NCBI RefSeq assembly: GCF_001485215.1
Contig: NZ_BBWW01000001.1
Coordinates: forward strand, 5,022,001-5,086,000
Source: Leptolyngbya sp. NIES-2104
GTDB lineage: Bacteria > Cyanobacteriota > Cyanobacteriia > Leptolyngbyales > Leptolyngbyaceae
Direction of reading: 5' to 3'
DNA: 64,000 nt
Of the stretch, positions 28,172-36,478 are shown piece by piece. Both the position numbers and the translations under genes were made by a program. Below the pieces are notes generated by a model, which was not told where the DNA came from, did not search any database, and worked only from the letters and a program-made list of their open reading frames with translations. Positions within the stretch are counted from its first letter, which is position 1; each line of letters starts with the position of its first letter.

Positions 28172-28915
28172 GTGACGCAGATTCTTTTTGTCACAGACTT
28201 AGACCATACGCTGGTGGGCGATGACTTTGCACACGAGGAACTCAATGAATGGCTGTTAAAGGCAAGAGAAACGGGAAGCAAAATCGTTTATTCCACAGGT
28301 CGATCGCTGATTCGATATCGAGAACTCGCGGCTGAAGCTCCTTTATTTGAGCCGGATTTGCTGATTGCATCGGTCGGAACCGCGATTTATTCTCGGCTTG
28401 AGGGTGAACCGGATGCGGGATGGCAGGAGAAATTAAAGACGGGATGGAATCGCGATCGTGTCATGGCAGTGACCGCCCATTTCTCGGATCTCGTTCCTCA
28501 AGCGGATTCTGAACAAAGCGCTTTTAAAGTGAGTTTCTTTTTGACCGAAGAAGTGGCGATTTGGCTCCTTCCGCAGTTGGAGACTTTACTAAAGCAACAA
28601 GGTTTAGATGTGCAATTGCTCTACAGCAGTGGACGCGATTTAGACATTTTGCCGCGTCATGCCAATAAAGGATCGGCTTTAACCTTCGTGCGTCAAACGT
28701 TGGGATTTGAGCCAAATCAAACGATCGTCTGTGGCGATTCTGGAAACGATATTGCGCTGTTTGCGGCTGGCTCCGAACTTGGAATCATTGTCGGCAATGC
28801 TCAACCCGAATTATTGTCCTGGCATCGCGATCATCCGACTCCGAATCATTACTTGGCGAAATCTCATTGTGCGGCTGGCATTCTAGAGGGGCTACAATAC
28901 TTCGGCTTTCGCTAA
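28172..28915 (+). CDS. spp: Sucrose-phosphate phosphatase
   Basis: GTG 28172 is chosen over a TTG at 28157 because GGGGAGA lies 7-13 nt before it, giving 247 residues. It is an HAD-superfamily enzyme of the sucrose-phosphatase type: motif I is DLDHTLVGDD with catalytic Asp9 and Asp11; a Lys-containing segment follows; and motif IV is VCGDSGNDIALF. It dephosphorylates sucrose-6-phosphate, the last step of sucrose synthesis, used by cyanobacteria as an osmolyte. Length matches the family. It precedes ruvA by only 9 nt, so the two are probably one transcript, although unrelated in function. A glucosylglycerol- or mannosylglycerate-phosphatase relative is less likely. Confidence 0.85.
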   Translation: MTQILFVTDLDHTLVGDDFAHEELNEWLLKARETGSKIVYSTGRSLIRYRELAAEAPLFEPDLLIASVGTAIYSRLEGEPDAGWQEKLKTGWNRDRVMAVTAHFSDLVPQADSEQSAFKVSFFLTEEVAIWLLPQLETLLKQQGLDVQLLYSSGRDLDILPRHANKGSALTFVRQTLGFEPNQTIVCGDSGNDIALFAAGSELGIIVGNAQPELLSWHRDHPTPNHYLAKSHCAAGILEGLQYFGFR

Positions 28916-28924
28916 AATGAAGAA

Positions 28925-29548
28925 ATGATAGGTTATCTCAAAGGCACGATCGCATCGATTCAAAAGACGAACAATCGCGTCACCTTGACGTTAGAGGTGA
29001 ATCAGATTGGCTATGATTTGCAGGTGGTGCCCCGTTTACTACAATCGCTTCCGTCAGAAGGCGAAGAAGCGCAGATTTTCACGCATTTGAATGTGCGCGA
29101 AGATCAGGTGACTTTATTTGGATTTGGATCAGCCGCCGAGCGCGACCTGTTTCGCCAGTTAATTAGCGTGAGTGGAATTGGTCCTCAGTTGGGCGTGGCA
29201 CTGCTCGATACCTTAGGCTTGCAGGACTTGGTGCAAGCGATCGTGTCGGGTAACACGCGCTTACTGTCTCGTACTCCTGGTGTCGGTGCAAAAACAGCAG
29301 AACGAATTGCCCTAGAACTAAAGACGAAACTAGCCGAATGGCGGCAACAGTCCGGTATTGTGGTGACTCCGGGTGCAGGTCCCGCTGCGAACATTCTCGA
29401 AGATGTGGAAATGACGTTGTTAGCCTTGGGCTATACGGATCAAGAGATTACCCAAGCGCTTCAAGCCGTCGGACAAAATACAGCATTGTCAAAATCGGGA
29501 GATACTGAGGCTTGGATTCGACAGGCGATCGCATGGTTGAGTCAGTAA
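28925..29548 (+). CDS. ruvA: Holliday junction branch migration protein RuvA
   Basis: A 207-residue protein with all three RuvA domains: an N-terminal OB fold (MIGYLKGTIASIQ...), paired helix-hairpin-helix motifs (SVSGIGPQLGVALLD and TPGVGAKTAERIALELK) and a C-terminal three-helix domain that contacts RuvB (DVEMTLLALGYTDQEITQAL). RuvA tetramers hold Holliday junctions for RuvB-driven branch migration. It is the second gene after spp; no ruvB or ruvC is nearby, which is common in cyanobacteria. Confidence 0.96.
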   Translation: MIGYLKGTIASIQKTNNRVTLTLEVNQIGYDLQVVPRLLQSLPSEGEEAQIFTHLNVREDQVTLFGFGSAAERDLFRQLISVSGIGPQLGVALLDTLGLQDLVQAIVSGNTRLLSRTPGVGAKTAERIALELKTKLAEWRQQSGIVVTPGAGPAANILEDVEMTLLALGYTDQEITQALQAVGQNTALSKSGDTEAWIRQAIAWLSQ

Positions 29549-29718
29549 TGACGTGCGACTCCAAGCTTTAAATTCTTTAATTTTTATTCAACATAATTTT
29601 CTGTAAATACCCGTATATTGAATCCAGCACAAAGGCGAGAATGTTTTTTCGTCTGCATGAGTTGTGCGGGTTTGAGAACTAAAGTGTTTAGACGGCTCTC
29701 ATCAATAGGAGTAACGCA

Positions 29719-30327
29719 ATGAATCGATCGACGATCGCAGCTTCCGCCCTGGTACTCGGTTTAGGCATGGTACCGATGGCATCTCTGTCTGCCTTGGCAA
29801 CCCCAATCCAAATTAGTCAAGCCATTAAGCAACCGCTACCCCCCACTTCTGCACCTGTTAAAACGCCTGCACCCGTTTTGCAGTTTGGATTACAAGATGG
29901 CGCACCCTTAAAGCTCAAATTCAAGCGAACGATTTCATCGAAAGACTCGAATCTGGGAGAGGTAGTTGATTTTGAAGTTGCTGAAGATGTCTTGGTTGGA
30001 AATCGGGTTGTGATTGCGAAAGGCGCACCTGCTAAAGGCAAAGTGACGAAAGTGCGCGGTGCTGGGATGTTGGGTCGAAAAGGAAAGTTAGAAATTGCTG
30101 TTGAAGAAGTGACGCTGGTTACGGGTGAAAGAGTCGCGATTCGGGGCAGTCAGCAAGCGGGTGGGGGACATGCAGGCGGCATTATTGCGGTCGCGGCGGT
30201 GATCAATCCGCTGGCACTGCTCTTTAAGGGAAAACAGGCAGTGTATGAGGCGGGAACAGAGGTTCCTGCGTTTGTGGATGGTAATTTTGCGCTGAATCAG
30301 GCGAGGTTTAAAGCGATCAAGAAATAG
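29719..30327 (+). CDS. Conserved secreted protein of unknown function
   Basis: A 202-residue protein beginning at ATG 29719, preceded by AGGAG. Residues 1-28 form a signal peptide (SALVLGLGMVPMASLSALA). After a Pro-rich linker the body is beta-rich: LKLKFKRTISSKDSNLGEVVDFEVAEDVLVGNRVVIAKGAPAKGKV resembles the small beta-barrel modules in secreted or cell-surface proteins of many bacteria. A hydrophobic glycine-rich segment (GGHAGGIIAVAAVINPLALLF) follows. I do not recognise a named family. It ends before a palindromic repeat that separates it from convergent dnaG. Confidence 0.7.
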   Translation: MNRSTIAASALVLGLGMVPMASLSALATPIQISQAIKQPLPPTSAPVKTPAPVLQFGLQDGAPLKLKFKRTISSKDSNLGEVVDFEVAEDVLVGNRVVIAKGAPAKGKVTKVRGAGMLGRKGKLEIAVEEVTLVTGERVAIRGSQQAGGGHAGGIIAVAAVINPLALLFKGKQAVYEAGTEVPAFVDGNFALNQARFKAIKK

Positions 30328-30346
30328 CGATCGGCTTTAATGCACC

Positions 30347-30399
30347 TGTGGGGTAGGTGTCCTTACCTGCCCGGACGGGCAAGATGCCCGTTCCACACC
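30347..30399. repeat. Palindromic repeat C1
   Basis: Outer TGTGG/CCACA arms enclose two hairpins, AGGTGTCCTTACCT and CGGGCAAGATGCCCG (a 6-bp stem with loop AGA). It sits between convergent genes and may serve as a bidirectional terminator. A related copy at 51023-51289 is interrupted by element B2. Confidence 0.7.
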
Positions 30400-30402
30400 A
30401 CA

Positions 30403-32307
30403 TTAATCAACCGCAATCGGGGATTGCACCAAATCAACAAAACTCACCTGACGTAATCGATCGAGTTCTGCAATCCGCTGTTTCTCAACGTACGCTTTTT
30501 GCTGATAGAACTGTCCGAGATCCGGTGTTGTACTCAGATCCGTTTTTTCCCAAAGATCAAGGAAATGCCGATAGCGCTTTTCACACATTACCCGTTCAAT
30601 TCCCGCTGTTGCCGATCGAATCACTAACGGTGCTCTGAGAATATCGCGCTTCGTTTTTTCATCGAGTTCAAACAGCGAAAACACCTGAGACATTTCACGT
30701 GGAAAATCGTGAGTGCGATCGCGCAATGCCTCAAATAAGTCACCATCAAGATTGTCCTGCTCGATGTCGCAGATTTGCCGCCACAGGAATCGATGATGTG
30801 ACAGGCTGAATTCTAGATCTTGGGCATCGATCGCGGTTCTCAGTTGGGCGCGAAATTCGGGTGCGTGAAGATAGAGCCGCAATAACTGAGATTCACATTC
30901 TTCGAGTAGATTACGATCGCTGGGAGTTTGCCATTTCTGCGATCGACCATGCCACCGCTGCCCTCGAACTTGGAGCCGTAAATTCTCTTCGATTTGCTGC
31001 GTTAATCGACTGTTCCCCTGGCTCAGAAGCTCTGCACAGTAATGAATGTAGTGGGTTCTGAGTGAAGGGTTAGGCAGATTACCAAGCAGAGATACGATCG
31101 CCATTACTGCTTGTTGGAATTGATCAGATTGCTTTAGGTCTTGATTGAGGATCGCTTGTTCAATCTGCCAATCGAGCCACAATGGAGAACGATCGAGTAA
31201 GTTGTGATAGTCCTGTGCAGGATGATTCTTGAGATAGTCATCTGGATCTTTGCCATCGGGAATGTTCAGAATCCGAAGCTGAACTTCTCCTTGGTAAGCG
31301 AGATTTGCAATTTCTCCGATCGCTCTTTCTGCTGCTTGAACTCCCGCACGATCGGCATCAAAGTTAAAGACAACTCGCTTCGATTCGGTGTAGCGCAGTA
31401 GCTGTTTCACTTGCGCCACACTGAGAGCCGTTCCGAGAGAAGCAACTGTGTTGGTAATGCCAGCGGCGTGAAGTGCAATCACATCAAAATAGCCTTCAAC
31501 CACAATGGCTTGATCTTGTTTCGCGATCGCGCTTTTTGCTTTGTCCAATCCAAACAGCGTCTTTCCTTTATCAAACAAATCGGTTTCAGGAGAGTTCAAA
31601 TACTTCGGCTGTTCCTCGCCTAAAGTCCGTCCACCAAAGCCAATCACGCGACCTTGCGAATCATGGATTGGAACCATCAAACGGTTACGGAAGCGATCGT
31701 AATACCCTTCTCCCGATTTGCGCGGAATTAACAATCCGGCTTTCTCGACCATTGCAACCGGGTAGCGTTTTTGCTCGACTAAATACTTACAAAGCGTTTC
31801 CCAACCTGCGGGAGCGTAACCGAGTTGGAACTGTTGGATGGTGTCGGAAGAAAGTTTGCGATCGCGTTTCAAGTATGTCAATGCTTCCGCACCTTGAGAT
31901 TGCTGCAACGCATGTTCATAAAATTTCGCTGTAATCGCCAGAATTTCGTATAGTTGCTCTCTAACCGATTGTTGCCGCTGGAACTCTTGACGGTCTTCTG
32001 CTTGCAGCGTTTGAACTGGAACTTGATATTTATTTGCTAAATCGAGAACAACTTCGCTAAAGTTGCGTTTGCCTAACTCCATGAGAAACTTGATCGTATT
32101 CCCACCTGCACTGCAACTAAAGCAGTAGTAAAACTGTTTGCTGGGACTGACCGAAAAGCTCGGAGATTTGTCATCATGAAACGGACACAAGCCCACAAAA
32201 TCTTTGCCCTGTTTCTTCAAGACAACATGTTCCGAAACAACGTCTACAATATCCGCACGTTGTTTGACTTGCTCGATCGTATCCGGGTGCAGGCGTGGAA
32301 CGTTCAT
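30403..32307 (-). CDS. dnaG: DNA primase DnaG
   Basis: ATG 32307 is chosen over a TTG at 32313, giving 634 residues, normal for DnaG. The N-terminal CHC2 zinc finger has ligands Cys41, His44, Cys62 and Cys65 (LCPFHDDKSP and YYCFSC). The RNA-polymerase core with TOPRIM follows (about 110-370), showing YDRFRNRLMVPIHD, VVEGYFDVI with the catalytic Glu, and FDADRAG. A C-terminal DnaB-binding helicase-interaction region covers about 430-634. It synthesises RNA primers at the fork. Essential and well conserved; no neighbours from the macromolecular-synthesis operon. Confidence 0.97.
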   Translation of the reverse strand: MNVPRLHPDTIEQVKQRADIVDVVSEHVVLKKQGKDFVGLCPFHDDKSPSFSVSPSKQFYYCFSCSAGGNTIKFLMELGKRNFSEVVLDLANKYQVPVQTLQAEDRQEFQRQQSVREQLYEILAITAKFYEHALQQSQGAEALTYLKRDRKLSSDTIQQFQLGYAPAGWETLCKYLVEQKRYPVAMVEKAGLLIPRKSGEGYYDRFRNRLMVPIHDSQGRVIGFGGRTLGEEQPKYLNSPETDLFDKGKTLFGLDKAKSAIAKQDQAIVVEGYFDVIALHAAGITNTVASLGTALSVAQVKQLLRYTESKRVVFNFDADRAGVQAAERAIGEIANLAYQGEVQLRILNIPDGKDPDDYLKNHPAQDYHNLLDRSPLWLDWQIEQAILNQDLKQSDQFQQAVMAIVSLLGNLPNPSLRTHYIHYCAELLSQGNSRLTQQIEENLRLQVRGQRWHGRSQKWQTPSDRNLLEECESQLLRLYLHAPEFRAQLRTAIDAQDLEFSLSHHRFLWRQICDIEQDNLDGDLFEALRDRTHDFPREMSQVFSLFELDEKTKRDILRAPLVIRSATAGIERVMCEKRYRHFLDLWEKTDLSTTPDLGQFYQQKAYVEKQRIAELDRLRQVSFVDLVQSPIAVD

Positions 32308-32441
32308 GATCAACCTTCGGCTGGTACACCTATTCTAGCGAGAGAATGAAATTCTTGGAAACGCTGTAAATAGGTTTTGCTTTGTTCATTCTACGCTATC
32401 CCTAGCGTTTGTCCAGCAAGTTTAGCACTCAGGAATTTTTC

Positions 32442-33044
32442 ATGCAACTCACGATCACCAGACTCCAAGCGCAAATCCAATTCATCGTTGAAATCGATAA
32501 GCTGAAACACGTTTTACGGCAGACGCTACTGATGGACAAATCCAGACGTGAAAACGATGCAGAGCATTCTTGGCACCTAGCGATGATGGCGATCGTTCTT
32601 TCCGAATATGCTGATCCGCAAGTTAATTTACTGCGCGTTCTCAAAATGGTACTAATTCACGATTTAGTTGAGATCGATGCGGGAGATACCTTTTGTTACG
32701 ACGCGATCGCAGTTCAAGATCAAAGCGATCGAGAACAAAAAGCCGCTGATCGATTGTTTGGAATGCTGCCGGAGAATTTAGAACAGGAATTGCGATCGCT
32801 CTGGGAAGAATTCGATGCGAAGGAAACCTTAGATGCACAGTTCGCGACGGCACTCGATCGACTTCAACCGCTACTGCACAATTACTATACCCAAGGCGGC
32901 ACTTGGAAAATGGCGAATGTGACGGAAGCGCAGGTGAGAAAACGAATGGCTCCGGTGTTGATCGGTTCTTCGGTGCTGGGTGAGTTTGTAGAGGAGTTGA
33001 TTCAGGATGCGATTCGGAAAGGATTTATTTTGCAGTTTGATTAA
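32442..33044 (+). CDS. HD-domain phosphohydrolase (YfbR/HDDC2-like)
   Basis: ATG 32442 is chosen over an upstream start at 32409, with CAGGAA as a possible ribosome site, giving 200 residues. The HD metal-binding pattern is visible: His42 in AEHSWH, His73-Asp74 in LIHDLVEIDAGD and a downstream Asp in TALDRLQP. HDDC2/YfbR relatives are deoxynucleoside 5'-monophosphatases; substrate is not provable here. It is cytoplasmic and probably monocistronic, divergent from dnaG. Confidence 0.85.
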   Translation: MQLTITRLQAQIQFIVEIDKLKHVLRQTLLMDKSRRENDAEHSWHLAMMAIVLSEYADPQVNLLRVLKMVLIHDLVEIDAGDTFCYDAIAVQDQSDREQKAADRLFGMLPENLEQELRSLWEEFDAKETLDAQFATALDRLQPLLHNYYTQGGTWKMANVTEAQVRKRMAPVLIGSSVLGEFVEELIQDAIRKGFILQFD

Positions 33045-33143
33045 CGCTAGTTCGACAAGTCTTTCCACTTCGATTCCGTCTCGCCCCGAATTCCATTCCG
33101 AGGCGGGAGTGAACGAAGCGGGGGATTTCAAAATACGCTAGTT
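33044..33143. repeat. Half-copy of palindromic element A with flanking direct repeats
   Basis: CGCCCCGAATTCCATTCC followed by GAGGCGGG (about 33082-33107) is a single right-hand arm of element family A, without the left arm. The 9-base sequence ACGCTAGTT occurs at both edges (33044-33052 and 33135-33143), which may mark the old insertion site. Confidence 0.6.
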
Positions 33144-33148
33144 TCCCG

Positions 33149-33192
33149 ATCGCACAATTAAATTTGAAGAATCGCACAATTAAATTTGAAGA
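33149..33192. repeat. Tandem duplication of 22 bp
   Basis: ATCGCACAATTAAATTTGAA followed by GA is repeated exactly twice, head to tail (33149-33170 and 33171-33192), just downstream of the SagB-like gene's stop. No function is apparent. Confidence 0.9.
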
Positions 33193-33213
33193 TAACAGTC
33201 ATAACTCGATCGT

Positions 33214-34752
33214 TCATCGCTGTCTCGAACGCGAAGCGCGGTGCAAGCATCGACCTAATGCCGTAATATACAAAACCGCTTCATCCTGTGGAATTCCCAA
33301 CACTTCATTCACTTGATCATCAAAAAATCCACCAATTCCACTTGCACCTAGTCCCAGATGACTTGCGGCTAAGTTCATGCGCTGTCCTAAATGTCCCGCA
33401 TCCATGTGTAGATAACGGTAAACTCGATCGCCATACTGCTCGATCGCATTTCTCAAATCTGCGGTGTGAAACACGATCGCACTCGCATCCCGCCCTAAAT
33501 CCTGTCCTAAACACAGAAAATGCAGTTCACGCCGGAAGTTCTTAAATCTGATCTGACGTAGTTCCTGAGCTTTGGGAGCGTAGTAATAGCAACCATCTTC
33601 GAGATCAGTCACACCCGAAACCGCGACAAAGGTTTCAACTAGGTTCAGATCGAAGTAATCGGGAGAACGATCGAGGTTTTGCTCGATGTAGTGCTGCGGT
33701 TGATAAGCGAAATCTAAAACGGCTTTGAGTTCACCGATCGGTAAAGGCTCACCGCTAAACGCACGAGTCGATCGACGATGAATCATCGTTTGTTCGAGTC
33801 CATGCAAATCGTGCTCCCAATCGATCGGATCACAGAAAGTCGAAACCCTGTGACAGAACGGAAAATTAAACTTATCCGAATGTTCCGCAGCTTCGGGAAC
33901 TTTCCAATTGACTTTCGCATTTGGATTGTGCGGAATCTGGGTTGCTTGATGAAAATAGCTCAACAAGCCGCCATCGGGAATTCTCGGATAGTCTAGTTTG
34001 GGTGCCGTTGGCAGTGCGGTTCGAGCAAGGGGAAGATTTTCGCGAATCTGGGTTAAATCTGCGATCGGTAACACTGCGATCGCGCCTTCTTGCTCTGGAT
34101 CAAAATAAAGCAATTGATTGAGTGCTTCATCGGCAAATCCACCAATCAGATGAGAGCGAAAATCCGTCATCGCACAAGCTAACTCAATGTTGCCGATCAA
34201 ATGTCCGGTATCAAGAAAAATTCGGCGGTAGGCTCGATCTTGGTAGCGCCATACTGATCGGAAAAACACCGCAGAAACCACGATCGCCAATTGCGTATCT
34301 TCTAAAACCGGATTCCAAAGACAGGCTGACTGTAGTGAAGTCCAAACATCCGATTCCCAGAAATTTAGCAGCGTGTGAGTTCTCGCTTGATAATTGTAGA
34401 GTCCTGCCGGAAGCTCCGGAGTGCCACGAGAAATTAAATATACTTCAGCCGGGTATAGCCCACCCGCAGACGGAGACGATCGCAGATAATGCGGTTCGCC
34501 ACTCGTTGGAATCGCGCCCGTCAGCCCATAGCTACAAACCAACAGCTTAGAGAGCCGCTGCCACCAACCATCGCGGTTTGGATCTTCACTGAGATACGGC
34601 TTGAGATCGATCGACGTGCCAAACTTGTACGACTTGAACGGGATCGGCTGTTCTTCCCAGTTCAGCGCTTGGCTCTTGGCGTGAATCGTTTCCGGGTCGT
34701 ATTTGGTGCGTTCGTGATAATGTTCAGCGATCGACACTTGCAAATCCGGCAT
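33214..34752 (-). CDS. SagB/ThcOx family dehydrogenase with two nitroreductase-like domains
   Basis: A 512-residue protein with two related nitroreductase-fold halves. The first half (about residues 80-250) shows PTSGEPHYLRSSPSAGGLYPAEVYLI, the FMN-binding region of SagB-type enzymes, and RRIFLDTGHLIGN. The second (about 320-505) shows HRRSTRAFSGEPLP and YRYLHMDAGHLGQRMNLAASHLGLGASGIGGF. SagB enzymes oxidise azolines to azoles in RiPP toxins. No precursor peptide or YcaO cyclodehydratase gene is visible nearby, so this is probably an orphan dehydrogenase of unknown substrate. Confidence 0.85.
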   Translation of the reverse strand: MPDLQVSIAEHYHERTKYDPETIHAKSQALNWEEQPIPFKSYKFGTSIDLKPYLSEDPNRDGWWQRLSKLLVCSYGLTGAIPTSGEPHYLRSSPSAGGLYPAEVYLISRGTPELPAGLYNYQARTHTLLNFWESDVWTSLQSACLWNPVLEDTQLAIVVSAVFFRSVWRYQDRAYRRIFLDTGHLIGNIELACAMTDFRSHLIGGFADEALNQLLYFDPEQEGAIAVLPIADLTQIRENLPLARTALPTAPKLDYPRIPDGGLLSYFHQATQIPHNPNAKVNWKVPEAAEHSDKFNFPFCHRVSTFCDPIDWEHDLHGLEQTMIHRRSTRAFSGEPLPIGELKAVLDFAYQPQHYIEQNLDRSPDYFDLNLVETFVAVSGVTDLEDGCYYYAPKAQELRQIRFKNFRRELHFLCLGQDLGRDASAIVFHTADLRNAIEQYGDRVYRYLHMDAGHLGQRMNLAASHLGLGASGIGGFFDDQVNEVLGIPQDEAVLYITALGRCLHRASRSRQR

Positions 34753-34975
34753 AATTCTTGTTTAGGCTGCGTACTATCTTTTGATATTGACATGAGAATG
34801 GATTGGGGGCTAGACATCCACACAACAATTTTTGAAGTAATTTTTGAAGCAATAGAGGCACATTGACGCACTGTATTCTCTTTAAGTTCAGCAGATTTTT
34901 ACCTGATCCCTAAAGAAAACATTAAGTATCTTTAACTCTTTCCCATTCTTCTTTACGTTTCTACATAGGTGAAGT

Positions 34976-35536
34976 GTGAGACAGGCGGATTTTAGGACGA
35001 AGATGAACACGATCGCGGCTAAAACTTTGATCGCCAGATACAACCAGGGAGAACGAAATTTTGAAAATCATAACTTAGAACAAGCCGATTTTTTTGAAGC
35101 GATGTTAGCAAACATTAACTTGGCTGGGTGTTGCCTCAATCAGGCTTATCTCCCTTACGCCAATTTACGACAAGCAAATTTGAGCACCGCACAGTTAGAG
35201 AGTGCAGAACTCAGTGATGCTCAACTGCATCAAGCGAATTTTACTAATGCTAATTTAGAGCGGGCAGCTTTGCTCAGAGCCGATTTGAGCTTAGCAAACT
35301 TCAGTGGAGCGAATTTAAGTGAAGCAAACTTGAGCGGAGCAAATTTAGTCAATGCAAATCTGAGCAATGCCGATTTGAGCAATGCTGATTTAAGCCGTGC
35401 GAACTTACGGCAAGCGAATTTGCAGGGTGCGAATCTCAGCGGGGCAAATTTAGCGCGATCGACTGATTTGGACTTAACCGGCGCGATCGTTGATGCGTTT
35501 ACCATTTACCCCGATGGACATCGCCAAAGTGATTAA
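34976..35536 (+). CDS. Pentapeptide repeat protein
   Basis: A 186-residue protein starting at GTG 34976; an in-frame ATG at 35003 is an alternative. From about residue 33 onward it consists of A(N/D)LXX pentapeptides (ANLSGANLSEANLSGANL), about 25 turns, predicting a right-handed quadrilateral beta-helix. Such proteins are abundant in cyanobacteria; functions vary and are mostly unknown. There is no signal peptide or added domain. The TAA stop overlaps the TAA of the convergent SH3-domain gene. Confidence 0.88.
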   Translation: MRQADFRTKMNTIAAKTLIARYNQGERNFENHNLEQADFFEAMLANINLAGCCLNQAYLPYANLRQANLSTAQLESAELSDAQLHQANFTNANLERAALLRADLSLANFSGANLSEANLSGANLVNANLSNADLSNADLSRANLRQANLQGANLSGANLARSTDLDLTGAIVDAFTIYPDGHRQSD

Positions 35537-36378
35537 TCTCCAGTCACAAAGGCTTGCATTTTCCATTCGCCGCCTTCTTTGCCAAAGATCACTCGATAGC
35601 CCACTGGACTGTAAGCATACCGACTCGCAACAAATCCACGCCGATCGCCCGATAAAATTACAGGTGTCCAACCGTTCGGATTATCAAGCCGGAAGGTTTC
35701 GGATTTCTCTTGCTCAGAGGCGTTCTGAAAAGTGGTGGTGTCGTACTTCACGATCTCATTGGTCAACGTGGCGATCGCAGGAGAATTCCCGTCAGGACGC
35801 GATCGCACATTGACATTCTGACCGACGACCACAATCGCAGAAAACGCATCCAGATCAGTAGAACTAGGCTTTAATGCACTTTGGAATTGTTGAAACACAG
35901 TCGGGCAGGAATAGCCGCTGGCTTCTTGAGAACAGCCTAAAGCGAGGGCTTTTTCGAGCGATGTCCAAAACGAAGATTTGGGATTTTCGGGATTGAGATA
36001 GTTGATCGTCCGTTGTGCTCCAAAGCTGAATTTTGTCTGTGGAGTGACAATGCTGCGAATGTATTTCGCATCGCGATCGCGTACCGCTTGCTTTGTACGA
36101 TCGAGGAACTTCACAAATTCGGGAGACTGCACCGATTCGTCTACTAACGCGATCGGTAATCGAGCCGGATCAGGACTCGGAGCAGTGGAAACCGGAGGAT
36201 TCAGTTTCTCGATCGTTGCAGGTGGAGTTGAAACGGTCGGCTGAGGCTGTTCAACTTGCGGAGCAGCGCTTTGAGGTTCGGGACGAAGATAAGAGACAGC
36301 CGCGATCGTAGAACTCACAGCAGCGGTCAAAACGACGACTCCAGACAAAATCAAGGCTTTGGTTTTCATATGCGTCAT
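35533..36378 (-). CDS. Membrane-anchored SH3-domain protein
   Basis: A 281-residue protein; ATG 36369 (MKTKALIL) is an equally good start. Residues about 6-28 form a signal anchor, followed by a Pro-rich linker (38-75). A helical domain (about 80-170) contains a possible disulphide pair (GCSQEASGYSC). The C-terminal region (about 185-270) contains a bacterial SH3-like module with VGQNVNVRSRPDGNSPAI and RRGFVASRY. Such modules often bind cell-wall peptides. It is therefore probably periplasmic and envelope-associated; family function unknown. Confidence 0.78.
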   Translation of the reverse strand: MTHMKTKALILSGVVVLTAAVSSTIAAVSYLRPEPQSAAPQVEQPQPTVSTPPATIEKLNPPVSTAPSPDPARLPIALVDESVQSPEFVKFLDRTKQAVRDRDAKYIRSIVTPQTKFSFGAQRTINYLNPENPKSSFWTSLEKALALGCSQEASGYSCPTVFQQFQSALKPSSTDLDAFSAIVVVGQNVNVRSRPDGNSPAIATLTNEIVKYDTTTFQNASEQEKSETFRLDNPNGWTPVILSGDRRGFVASRYAYSPVGYRVIFGKEGGEWKMQAFVTGD

Positions 36379-36478
36379 TGCCTGGACTGAGACGAATTAG
36401 GCAATGTCCTCTTATAAAATAGATTCACGCACAGATTGAATGTTTCCGGATGTCTTGTTAACGAACGATTTGAGTGTA

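Noticed and set aside
31473-31934. Plus-strand 153-codon frame over dnaG
   Set aside because: Shadow of the DnaG core; composition is rich in Ser/Arg with no domain.
34122-34550. Plus-strand 142-codon frame over the SagB-like gene
   Set aside because: Shadow of a strongly supported gene, no domain or ribosome site.
33214-34752. RiPP azole biosynthesis locus
   Set aside because: Only the SagB-like dehydrogenase is present; no YcaO protein, precursor peptide or transporter was seen nearby.
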